Shown here: in pieces, positions 1-7,533 of the stretch | How positions within the stretch are numbered: position 1 is the stretch's first letter | Layout of the letters: each line of letters begins with the position of its first letter | Assembly (NCBI GenBank): GCA_048173955.1 | Contig: DBEYOB010000186.1 | Location: 1 to 60,437, forward strand | Length of the DNA: 60,437 nt | Source of the DNA: CAZUFB01 sp048173955 | Lineage (GTDB): Bacteria > Actinomycetota > Coriobacteriia > Coriobacteriales > UMGS124 | Direction of reading: 5' to 3' | Made by a program: the position numbers and the translations under genes | Notes under the pieces: generated by a model | Database searches by the model: none | Seen by the model: the letters and a program-made list of their open reading frames with translations, nothing else | What the model was told of the DNA's origin: nothing

Positions 1-867
1 GTGCTCGACCGCGGCCACGACCTGGAAGCCCCCGGGTCGACGCGCGACGGGGACCCGTACCGGCCGCCCCTGTCTCCCGAGGAGTTCCTCGAGTTCGAGC
101 GGGGACGGACCTACCAGGGGCTGGGCTTCATGCGGCGCCTGCTCGTCCTGGTCGCGGGCGTGGCGTGCAACCTCGCGCTCGCCTTCCTCATCTTCATGCT
201 CTACTACATGCTGCACGGGGTGCCCGCCGTCGTGTCGGACGAGGTCGTCGACGTCGTCCCCGGGGGAGCCGCCGCCGAGGCGGGCATGGTTGCGGGCGAC
301 CGCATCGTCGAGGTGGACGGGCGCGCGGTCGACGGCTACGCCGAGCTCGGCTCCGTCCCCGGGTCGGTCGACATCGTCTACGAGCACGAGGGGGAGCGGG
401 TCTCGGCGACGGCGGAGCTTGGGGAGGACGGGCAAATCGGCGTCTGCTACCCGGTTGAAAACCGCGGCCTGGGCCTCGCGGAGGCCGCGTCCGCCTCGGT
501 CGGCTACATCGCCTCGGTTGCCGGCGCGGTTGCATCGCTGCTCGTCCCGACGCAGACCGCCGAGGTTCTCGGGGATTCCGCGGGCGTCGTCGGCATCGCT
601 GTGATCGCGCAGGACGCGGTGTTGGGCGGGGCGTGGTCCGTCCTGACGCTCCTCGGCATGCTGTCGCTTTCGATCGGCTGGATGAACCTGCTGCCCATAC
701 CGCCGCTCGACGGGGGAAAGGTGCTCGTCGAGCTCGTGCAGGCGCTCATCCGGCGCCCCGTGCCGCTCGAGGTCCAGGGCGTGCTCAACCTGGTGGGCAT
801 GGGACTGTTTGCGCTGCTCTTCTTCTACATGGTCGTCCAAGACGTCGGTCGCATCGTCGGGGCCTAG
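1..867 (+). CDS. RseP/RasP-family site-2 membrane zinc protease, 5'-truncated
   Basis: The window opens inside this gene; 288 codons are visible and the frame is open to base 1, so the true start and the zinc-binding HExxH helix lie upstream. What remains fits the C-terminal part of an intramembrane M50B protease: a membrane helix (about residues 45-70), a PDZ domain (about 75-150) and the late motif LLPIPPLDGGK (about 229-239), whose aspartate is the third zinc ligand in this family, followed by a last membrane helix. Such proteases cut anti-sigma factors or signal-peptide remnants within the membrane. ispG follows after 23 bases, matching the common dxr-rseP-ispG order. The family is clear; the substrate cannot be read from sequence. 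Confidence 0.9.
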   Translation: MLDRGHDLEAPGSTRDGDPYRPPLSPEEFLEFERGRTYQGLGFMRRLLVLVAGVACNLALAFLIFMLYYMLHGVPAVVSDEVVDVVPGGAAAEAGMVAGDRIVEVDGRAVDGYAELGSVPGSVDIVYEHEGERVSATAELGEDGQIGVCYPVENRGLGLAEAASASVGYIASVAGAVASLLVPTQTAEVLGDSAGVVGIAVIAQDAVLGGAWSVLTLLGMLSLSIGWMNLLPIPPLDGGKVLVELVQALIRRPVPLEVQGVLNLVGMGLFALLFFYMVVQDVGRIVGA

Positions 868-890
868 GCTTCGGCGCAAAGGGGGTCGGA

Positions 891-2015
891 ATGCGGGATC
901 TGGCACAGGGCGCGGCGGGACCGCGCGGGGGATCGGACATGGCGGCGCGCCTGCGGACGCGCAGGGTCCGCGTCGGTACGGTCGAGCTCGGCGGCGGGGC
1001 CCCGGTCCGGGTCCAGTCCATGCTGACCGCCCCCACGTCCGACCCCGACGCCGCGGCGGCCCAGGCCGAGCGGCTCGCCCGCGCCGGCTGCGAGATCGTG
1101 CGCGCCGCCATCCCGCGCGCCGATGCGCTCGACGGCTTCGGGGAGCTGTGCGCCCGCTCGCCGCTGCCCGTCGTGGCGGACATCCACTTCGACCACCGCC
1201 TCGCCATCGAGGCCACGCGGCGCGGGGCGGCGGCGCTGCGCATCAACCCGGGCAACATCGGCTCGTGGGACAGGGTGGACGCCGTGATCGACGCGGCGGG
1301 GGAGGTCGGCATCCCCATCCGCATCGGCGTCAACGCCGGGTCGCTCGACCGCGACCTCGACGGGCGCGACGACCTGTCGCTTCCCGACAAGATGGTCGCT
1401 TCCGCCCTGGGCTTTGTGGCCCACTTCGAGGAGCGCGGCTTTCGCGACGTGGTCCTTTCCGCCAAGGCGCACGACGTCCCCGCGACCATCGAGACCTACC
1501 GGAGGCTCTCGCGCGAGCTCCCGTCCGTCCCGCTCCACCTGGGCGTCACCGAGGCGGGCACGGCGCTCCAGGGCACCGTCAAGAGCGCCGTGGGCCTCGG
1601 CGTGCTGCTCGAGGAGGGCATCGGCGACACGCTGCGGGTCTCGCTGACGGCCGACCCCGTCGAGGAGCTCCCCGTTGCGTGGGGCATCCTCGCCGCCCTC
1701 GGCCTGCGTCGCCGCGGCCCCGAGCTCGTGAGCTGCCCCACCTGCGCGCGCTGCCAGGTGGACATGATCCCCATCGCCCGCGAGGTTGAGCGCCGCCTGG
1801 CCGACCTCGACATCCCCATCACGGTTGCCGTCATGGGCTGCGAGGTCAACGGGCCCGGCGAGGCGCGCGGCGCGGACATCGGCGTGGCGTGCGGGCGCGG
1901 GTCGGGCGCGGTGTTCTACCGCGGCTCGATCGTTGCCCGGGCGCCCGAGGATCGCATCGTCGACGTCCTCTTTGAGGAGATAGGGTCGCGCTTCGGCACC
2001 GCCGCGCGTCCGTAG
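891..2015 (+). CDS. ispG: 4-hydroxy-3-methylbut-2-en-1-yl diphosphate synthase (IspG/GcpE)
   Basis: IspG makes HMBPP from MEcPP, the penultimate MEP-pathway step, using a [4Fe-4S] cluster; it is cytoplasmic. The 374-residue protein is of normal length for the short bacterial form. An N-terminal TIM barrel (RVQSMLTAPTSD, VVADIHFDHRLA, INPGNIG) is followed by a C-terminal domain with the cluster cysteines in SCPTCARCQVD and MGCEVNGPGEA. The ATG at 891 was chosen because a purine-rich AAAGGGGGTCGGA lies just before it; an in-frame ATG at 939 is the alternative. It sits directly behind the RseP-type gene, and ispH is also in this window (20944), so both iron-sulfur steps of the pathway are present. 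Confidence 0.95.
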   Translation: MRDLAQGAAGPRGGSDMAARLRTRRVRVGTVELGGGAPVRVQSMLTAPTSDPDAAAAQAERLARAGCEIVRAAIPRADALDGFGELCARSPLPVVADIHFDHRLAIEATRRGAAALRINPGNIGSWDRVDAVIDAAGEVGIPIRIGVNAGSLDRDLDGRDDLSLPDKMVASALGFVAHFEERGFRDVVLSAKAHDVPATIETYRRLSRELPSVPLHLGVTEAGTALQGTVKSAVGLGVLLEEGIGDTLRVSLTADPVEELPVAWGILAALGLRRRGPELVSCPTCARCQVDMIPIAREVERRLADLDIPITVAVMGCEVNGPGEARGADIGVACGRGSGAVFYRGSIVARAPEDRIVDVLFEEIGSRFGTAARP

Positions 2016-2111
2016 GGGGCCGGTGCGTCCCCATTCCTGTACAATTGCCCTGCAACCAAACCGATGCCGCGCCCTGCGGCATGCGACGTTTTCGATTGGA
2101 GACATGCGCTT

Positions 2112-3830
2112 ATGACTACCGCCTCGTTCATGAGGACGTCCCGTCTCTACGCCCCCACGCTCCGCGAGGATCCTCAGGAGGCCGACATCGCCAGCCACCG
2201 GCTCCTCCTGCGCGCCGGCTTCATCCGCAAGACCGCCTCGGGCCTCTACTCTTACCTGCCCCTCGCATGGCGCTCCCTGCGCAAGATCGAGCAGGTGGTG
2301 CGCGAGGAGATGGACGGCATCGGCGCCCAGGAGCTCATGCTGCCCATCCTGACGCCCGCCGAGCTGTGGCACCAGTCGGGCCGCTGGGACGACTACGGCC
2401 CCGAGCTCATGCGCATCGACGACCGCCACGGGCGCGAGTTCTGCCTGGGCCCCACCCACGAGGAGACCTTCACCGACCTGGTGCGCAACGAGCTGCGCAG
2501 CTACAAGCAGCTGCCGGTGACGCTCTACCAGATCCAGGACAAGTTCCGCGACGAGATGCGCCCGCGCTTCGGCCTTCTGCGCGGCCGCGAGTTCATCATG
2601 AAGGACGCCTACTCCTTCCACGACAGCCGCGAGAGCCTCCAGCAGACCTACGACGACATGCGCGGCGCCTACGGGCGCGTGTGCGAGCGCTGCGGCATCG
2701 ACTACCGTCCCGTCGAGGCCGACTCGGGCCAGATCGGCGGCAAGGTGTCCGTCGAGTTCATGGCGCTGGCCGAGGCCGGCGAGGCCGAGCTCGTGTACTG
2801 CGACTGCGGCTACTCCGCCGACGTCGAGGCGGCCGAGGCCCTTGCGCAGGTCACGCCCTGCGACGCCGCGTCGTGCGAGAAGGTCTCCACGCCCGGCTGC
2901 GCCACGATCGAGGACCTTGCGGCCTTCCTCAAGGTCCCGGCCTCCTCGACGGTCAAGGCCCTCGCCCTCGTCGACGGGGAGGGCGCCTTCTGGGTGCTGT
3001 TCGTGCCCGGCGACCACGAGGTGAACGAGGTGGCGCTCGACCACCGCTTCGGCGCCTGGCACCTGATGGACGACGACGAGCTCAAGGTCGCGGGCCTCGT
3101 AAAGGGCTACATCGGCCCCAAGGGCATCTCCGGCAAGGTCTCGGTGCTCGCCGACGAGGCGCTGCGCGCCCAGAAGCGCTGGATCTGCGGCGCCAACGAC
3201 GAGGGGTACCACTTCGTGGGCGCCCTCATGGGCGAGGACTTCGCCGAGCCCGAGTTCGCCCACATCGCCGCCGCCAAGGAGGGCGACGTGTGCCCCGTGT
3301 GCGGCAAGCCCCTGCACGCCGCGCGCGGCATCGAGGTCTCCCAGGTCTTCCAGCTCGGCACCAAGTACTCCGCCGCCATGGGCGCCACCTACGCCGACGA
3401 GAACGGCGAGGAGCAGCCCTTCCTCATGGGCTGCTACGGCATCGGCGTCTCGCGCATGCTCGCCGCCATCGTCGAACAGCGCAACGACGAGCACGGCATC
3501 TGCTGGCCCGTGTCGGTGGCGCCCTACGAGGTCGCCGTCATCCCGCTGTCGGTGGGCGACGAGGTGCTCGAGCCGCTCGCCGAGAAGGTCGCCGCCGAGC
3601 TCGCCGAGCTGGGCGTGGAGGTCGTGCTCGACGACCGCGACGAGCGCCCCGGCGTCAAGTTCGCCGACAACGACCTCATGGGCTTCCCGTACCAGGTCGT
3701 CGTGGGCAAGAAGAGCGCTGCGGAGGGCAACGTCGAGCTCAAGGTGCGCGCCACCGGCGAGCGCAGCGTGGTGTCGGCCTCCGAGGTGGCGGCGCTGCTC
3801 GCGGAGACCGTGAAAGCCCAGCGCGCCTAG
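2112..3830 (+). CDS. proS: Prolyl-tRNA synthetase, bacterial type with editing domain
   Basis: It charges tRNA-Pro with proline. The 572 residues match the long bacterial form, in which an editing (INS) domain that clears mischarged Ala-tRNA-Pro is inserted between class II motifs 2 and 3. Recognisable blocks are SGLYSYLPLAWR near the start, GPTHEETFTDLVR and QDKFRDEMRPRFGLLRGREF (motif 2 region), the inserted domain with VKALALVDGEG, and CYGIGVSRMLAAIVEQ (motif 3). The ATG at 2112 is preferred because it begins the conserved TTASFMRTSRLYAPTL block and follows GGAGACATG; an upstream ATG at 2064 would add unconserved residues. The order rseP-ispG-proS is common in bacteria. Confidence 0.96.
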   Translation: MTTASFMRTSRLYAPTLREDPQEADIASHRLLLRAGFIRKTASGLYSYLPLAWRSLRKIEQVVREEMDGIGAQELMLPILTPAELWHQSGRWDDYGPELMRIDDRHGREFCLGPTHEETFTDLVRNELRSYKQLPVTLYQIQDKFRDEMRPRFGLLRGREFIMKDAYSFHDSRESLQQTYDDMRGAYGRVCERCGIDYRPVEADSGQIGGKVSVEFMALAEAGEAELVYCDCGYSADVEAAEALAQVTPCDAASCEKVSTPGCATIEDLAAFLKVPASSTVKALALVDGEGAFWVLFVPGDHEVNEVALDHRFGAWHLMDDDELKVAGLVKGYIGPKGISGKVSVLADEALRAQKRWICGANDEGYHFVGALMGEDFAEPEFAHIAAAKEGDVCPVCGKPLHAARGIEVSQVFQLGTKYSAAMGATYADENGEEQPFLMGCYGIGVSRMLAAIVEQRNDEHGICWPVSVAPYEVAVIPLSVGDEVLEPLAEKVAAELAELGVEVVLDDRDERPGVKFADNDLMGFPYQVVVGKKSAAEGNVELKVRATGERSVVSASEVAALLAETVKAQRA

Positions 3831-3907
3831 GGTGCGCGGGGCGCGGCGCCGTTTTGGCCTGCCATGCGGGTTGCGGGCCGCATTGAACGCAACCTTGTCT
3901 GACCTGT

Positions 3908-3939
3908 GGCGCCGTCCGGGACTGCAACCGGGCGGCGCC
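3908..3939 (+). terminator. GC-rich hairpin downstream of proS
   Basis: A 12-base-pair stem (3908-3919 with 3928-3939, one G-T pair) closes an 8-base loop 78 bases after the proS stop codon. There is no U-tract, so it is either the U-less hairpin type often found in high-GC bacteria or a leader structure of the following gene. Confidence 0.5.
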
Positions 3940-3963
3940 GCCGCATGAGGGAGGAGACCTGCC

Positions 3964-4989
3964 ATGTCCATGAGCTGGAACGAGATCGCCGCCGCAGCGC
4001 GTCCCGTCATCGGCGAGCACTGCAAGGCGTGCCCGGTGTGCAACGGCCGCGCCTGTAGAAACGAGATACCCGGCCCCGGCGCCAAAGGGGTGGGAGACGT
4101 CGCGATGCGCAACTACGACGCGTGGCGCGACGTGCGGGTGAACATGGACACGCTCGTCGCGGCAGGGGAGGTCGACACCTCGTGCGAGCTTTTGGGGCGT
4201 CGCTGGTCGATGCCGCTGTTCATCGGCCCGGTGGGCGACGTGAACCGCCACTACGGCCCCTCGATGACCACGCTCGACTACAACCGCACGGCGCTCGCCG
4301 CGGCCGCCGCGGAGGGGGTGGCCGCCTTTACCGGGGACGGCGTCGACGAGCGGCTGTTCGCGGATTCCTGCGCGGCCATCGCCGAGGCGGGCGGCGCCGG
4401 TGTCCCCACCGTCAAGCCGTGGGGCGCCGAGGTGGTGGAGGGGCGCATGGAGAAGGCCCGCGCCTGCGGGGCGTTCGCCGTCGCGATGGACGTCGACGCC
4501 GCGGGCCTGCCGTTTTTGAAGGGCCTCGAGCCGCCGGCCGGCTCCAAGTCGGTCGACGAGCTGCGCCGGATTATCGGCGCCGCCGGCGTACCGTTCGTCG
4601 TCAAGGGCGTCATGACCCTGCGCGGGGCCCTGAAGGCCGTCGAGGCGGGTGCCTCGGCCATCGTCGTGAGCAACCACGGCGGTCGCGTGCTCGACGGCTG
4701 CCCCGCAACAGCGGAGGTCCTGCCCGCCATAGCCTCCGCCGTCGCCGGGCGCTGCGCGGTCCTCGTGGACGGCGGTATCCGCAGCGGGCTCGACGTGTTC
4801 CGTGCGCTCGCCCTGGGGGCGGACGGCGTGCTCGTGTGCCGCCCGTTCGTAGTGGCCGCCTACGGGGCCGGCCAAGCGGGTATCGGGACCTTGCTGAGGC
4901 AGTTCAGGGCCGAGCTTGCCGACACCATGGAGATGTGCGGGGCGCGCTCGGTCGCGGAGATTGCGGGCGACATGGTCTGGCGGTGCTAG
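3964..4989 (+). CDS. FMN-dependent alpha-hydroxy-acid oxidizing protein (lactate oxidase/glycolate oxidase family)
   Basis: This 341-residue cytoplasmic protein belongs to the FMN-dependent TIM-barrel family that oxidises L-2-hydroxy acids such as lactate; isopentenyl diphosphate isomerase type 2 has a related fold. Family landmarks are TLDYNRTALAAAAAEG, VVKGVMTLRGALKAVEAGA, SNHGGRVLDG (the catalytic His-Arg region) and VLVDGGIRSGLDVFRALALGA with the flavin-phosphate loop. The first 30 residues are unusual: C-K-A-C-P-V-C-N-G-R-A-C carries four closely spaced cysteines. The ATG follows the strong ribosome site GAGGGAGGAGACC. It stands alone, so the substrate cannot be inferred from neighbours. 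Lactate is a guess; the fold assignment is firm. Confidence 0.85.
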   Translation: MSMSWNEIAAAARPVIGEHCKACPVCNGRACRNEIPGPGAKGVGDVAMRNYDAWRDVRVNMDTLVAAGEVDTSCELLGRRWSMPLFIGPVGDVNRHYGPSMTTLDYNRTALAAAAAEGVAAFTGDGVDERLFADSCAAIAEAGGAGVPTVKPWGAEVVEGRMEKARACGAFAVAMDVDAAGLPFLKGLEPPAGSKSVDELRRIIGAAGVPFVVKGVMTLRGALKAVEAGASAIVVSNHGGRVLDGCPATAEVLPAIASAVAGRCAVLVDGGIRSGLDVFRALALGADGVLVCRPFVVAAYGAGQAGIGTLLRQFRAELADTMEMCGARSVAEIAGDMVWRC

Positions 4990-5431
4990 GAGCGGGCGGA
5001 CGCGGCGTGCGGGCGGCCTGCGGGGTGCCTGCGCGTCCGCGGTGGCCGGCCTGCGAGAGGCTTCGCGTCGCGGTGGCCGGTCCGCCTCGTTGCCAGCGGG
5101 CGTTGCGACGAGGGAGGGCGGTGGGATGCCTCCTCTGCACCTCCCCCTGGATTCTCCGCTTTCATCCCATCTGTTTTCCGTGTGCCTGTGTGCCAAATTA
5201 ATCATATATAAAATATTTCGAAGAAATTCTTTAAAATGACACCCATAAATCGGAGTAACGCGGTTTGGTTGCAGCTCCGTTGCCTGCCTGTAGGTGAGAC
5301 GGAGGGTCGCGACCTGGGGTTTTCTGAGCGGTACGTCGTTTGGTTTCGACCCAGGGCACGCATTTCAAGGCATTTTGGCCGGGCGGGACCGCGTTTCATC
5401 GGAAAATGGGCTAAATTACCACTATTGATTT
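4990..5431. other. Convergent intergenic region with an AT-rich island
   Basis: These 442 bases lie between two genes transcribed toward each other. The first half is GC-rich; about 5190-5240 is strikingly AT-rich (runs such as ATCATATATAAAATATTT). I see no convincing gene, tRNA or strong U-tailed terminator. A 74-codon plus-strand ORF starting at 5236 reads into eutH from the opposite strand and is not credited. Confidence 0.5.
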
Positions 5432-6517
5432 TTATGCAACGACGCGGCCGTCGCGCGTGACGAACAGCGCGAGGGCGAGCGCGGTCAGACCGGCGACCAG
5501 CTTGGCGAGCAGCATGTACCCCATCATCTGGGGTTGGACGCCGGCGACGAACGCGAGGTTGCTGGCGAGGGCGAACGATCCCGACACCGCGAACGCGCAC
5601 GCGACCACCTTGCCGCGCTCGCTGAAGGTGTGCAGGTTCTGGAACATCGGGATGATGTGCGCGAGGCAGGCGAGCAGTCCGAGCGTCGCCTCGGCGCCGA
5701 TGCCGATGCGGTCCCCGAGCGCTGCGAGCGGCTTGCGGGCGACGCGGGAGAGCACCTCCACCAGCACGAACGCGCCGGCGAGCGTGATGCCGATGCGACC
5801 CACCACGAGCAGCCCCTCGTCGAGCGTCGCCATGCCGGGCACGAGCTCGACGCCCACGATGAGCTGGGCAGAACCTAAGACGATGCCGACGACCGAAGCC
5901 GCGGCCACGATGCGGCCGAACACCTCGAACCCCTTGACCATGCCGCGGGGGATCTTCGCGATGCCGAGCATGAGCAGCGCCGAGACGACGGCGATGGGTG
6001 CGACGTCGCGCAGCAGCGCGACGATATCGACGCCCATGGCGAGTCCCGCGGCGAACACGCCGAGAGGGATGGTGACGAATCCGCAGAGCATCCCGAGGGA
6101 GAAGGCACCTTCGTCCGTATGCTCGATGATACCGAGGCCGACCGGGATGCTGAACACCACGGTGCAGCCCATCATGGTGCTCAGGACGCAGCCCGACAGC
6201 AGGCCGATCTGGTCGTCCAGCGCCAGGTCCATCGCCATGTTGTAGCCGCCCATGTCGATGGGCAGCAGGATGCCGGCGAACAGCGATGGGTCGGCCCCGA
6301 CGGCGGCGAACAGGGGGGTGACGGCCGGCGCAACGGCGTTCGAGATGAGGGGGACGAGGGCCATGATGCCGACCATGCTCAGCGTGAGCGAGCCCATGGC
6401 GTTGAGGCCGCTTTCGAACTTCGCGCCGAGACGCAGGCGCCCGCCGAACAGATGGTCGGCAGCGCCGATGACGAGGCAGATAAAAATGAGCCACATGATG
6501 ACGCTGCTGACGGACAC
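5432..6517 (-). CDS. eutH: EutH-family ethanolamine permease-like membrane protein
   Basis: EutH is a polytopic inner-membrane protein linked to ethanolamine uptake at low concentration. This copy has 361 residues against roughly 400 in enterics and is almost entirely hydrophobic, with about ten likely membrane helices. Family-like stretches are LRLGAKFESGLNAMGSL, GILLPIDMGGYNMAMDLA, MMGCTVVFSIPVGLG and IPMFQNLHTFSERGKV. The start was placed at the GTG at 6517, six bases after GGAAGG; an ATG at 6496 and one at 6553 are alternatives. No ethanolamine ammonia-lyase, microcompartment or other eut gene is nearby, so it is an orphan. Its substrate in this organism is inferred from family only. Confidence 0.85.
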   Translation of the reverse strand: MSVSSVIMWLIFICLVIGAADHLFGGRLRLGAKFESGLNAMGSLTLSMVGIMALVPLISNAVAPAVTPLFAAVGADPSLFAGILLPIDMGGYNMAMDLALDDQIGLLSGCVLSTMMGCTVVFSIPVGLGIIEHTDEGAFSLGMLCGFVTIPLGVFAAGLAMGVDIVALLRDVAPIAVVSALLMLGIAKIPRGMVKGFEVFGRIVAAASVVGIVLGSAQLIVGVELVPGMATLDEGLLVVGRIGITLAGAFVLVEVLSRVARKPLAALGDRIGIGAEATLGLLACLAHIIPMFQNLHTFSERGKVVACAFAVSGSFALASNLAFVAGVQPQMMGYMLLAKLVAGLTALALALFVTRDGRVVA

Positions 6518-6998
6518 GGGACACCTTCCGAAACGCTGTGGACGTAAACGCACGATGGGGGAATCATAGCGCGTCGAACGATGTTACGGGAGTGGTACGG
6601 GGTGCCGTATGCCGATTGGGCCGGACTTCCGATGCATGCGGGGAGGTGGGCGGCGGCGCTGCGGATGTTGTGGGCTACGGGTGCTTTGCCGTTGCGGCCA
6701 ATTCGGGACGATGTCTGAAAAACTGCGCGTTGCGAACGATGTGTGATGCGTTGGGAGCTTCGAAAGCAGGCGCAATATAATACCAGTTTACGTATTTTGG
6801 AGCTAAATTTTATACGAAGGTTCTGACATGCAGATTTCTCCGGTCCGAAGCGGTTGAGAATCGTGCGCATCGCGCATTTTTTCAGACAACAGGATTTTCC
6901 ATTGTACCGATTGGTCCGTCGGGGTGGTACGAATGGGATGAGGGCGGCACGAAAAGCAAAAGGTCGAACGGGACACCCCGTTCGACCTGCGAGTCTGC
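6518..6998 (-). other. Upstream region of eutH, no gene seen
   Basis: About 480 bases between eutH and the tRNA-Ile terminator. On the minus strand an AT-rich block (about 6770-6830) contains TATTAT/TATATT boxes that could be the eutH promoter; that would leave an untranslated leader of roughly 250 bases. I did not recognise a cobalamin riboswitch or any other known leader motif. A 62-codon plus-strand ORF at 6854 runs into the tRNA and is rejected. Confidence 0.4.
6961..6988 (-). terminator. Intrinsic terminator of tRNA-Ile
   Basis: A perfect 12-base-pair stem (6961-6972 with 6977-6988) around the loop ACAC, followed on the minus strand by TTTTGCTTTT. It lies 10 bases beyond the tRNA 3' end. 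Confidence 0.9.
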
Positions 6999-7074
6999 TG
7001 GTGGGCCCAGCAGGATTCGAACCTGCAACCCAGGGATTATGAGTCCCCTGCGCTAACCGTTACGCCATAGGCCC
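6999..7074 (-). tRNA. tRNA-Ile with CAT anticodon (lysidine-modified type)
   Basis: A 76-base cloverleaf with the 7-base-pair acceptor stem GGGCCTA/TGGGCCC, discriminator A and an encoded CCA end. The anticodon arm reads GACTCATAATC, so the anticodon is CAT. The CTCATAA loop is characteristic of the minor tRNA-Ile whose C34 is converted to lysidine by TilS to read AUA codons, not of elongator or initiator tRNA-Met. The T arm GCAGGTTCGAATCCTGC is canonical. AUA is very rare in this GC-rich genome, which fits a single stand-alone copy with its own terminator. The Ile versus Met call rests on similarity to known tRNA-Ile2 loops. Confidence 0.88.
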
Positions 7075-7533
7075 TTGTAAGTTTGGGTATAGTACCACAC
7101 CGCATGTACCGCATCGGGTCGGCACACAATGGTTTCAGCCCATCCACATGCTTCAGATGCCCGTTTTCGGACGTTTGTCGGTTGCTGCCCGCAGGTCCGA
7201 TCGTTCCGCATAACGGGGGTTTGTGATAGGCACTTTTCCGTCAGCTTACCGCCCGTCATCGCGCCGGAAGTGCCGCCGAAGCATCGATGGGTGAAAAAGC
7301 CTGGTAGAAGACCTGTCATAGAACGGTTCTCGCACCTGTTCGCACCCGATGCCTTCGCTGTGGAGACACGGCGCCTTTCCGGGGGCGGATTGAACTAGCA
7401 CGAACCCCGACTGCGCGGAATAACCCCACGGTTTCGAATCGACCGCGCGACTCCGTCCGCCGCGCGGCCCGTGGCGTCCCCGCCCGCGTCGGCGCCGGTC
7501 GCGCTCCCGCGAGTGTCCATCGCGCTCTACGCG
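7075..7533. other. Intergenic region between ygiQ-type gene and tRNA-Ile
   Basis: About 460 bases with no supported gene. On the minus strand TACTAT at about 7089-7094, 15 bases before the tRNA, is a plausible -10 box for the tRNA promoter; no good -35 is visible. I see no clear U-tailed terminator for the gene ending at 7534. Confidence 0.4.

Noticed and set aside
864..4112. 1082-codon open frame on the minus strand opposite ispG and proS
   Set aside because: It is the antisense of two unmistakable genes; high GC at third codon positions removes stop codons from the opposite strand.
2051..5274. 13-base inverted match TGCAACCAAACCG at 2051-2063 and 5262-5274
   Set aside because: Dozens of 13-base matches are expected by chance in 60 kb; no extended similarity around it.
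5236..5460. 74-codon plus-strand ORF downstream of the AT-rich island
   Set aside because: No ribosome site or recognised family, and it runs antisense into the eutH end; kept only as part of the spacer description.
6961..6988. LexA-box-like GAAC/GTTC symmetry upstream of a tRNA
   Set aside because: The symmetry is the stem of the tRNA-Ile terminator, with the U-tract in the right place.
6854..7042. 62-codon plus-strand ORF
   Set aside because: Overlaps the tRNA-Ile and its terminator on the opposite strand.
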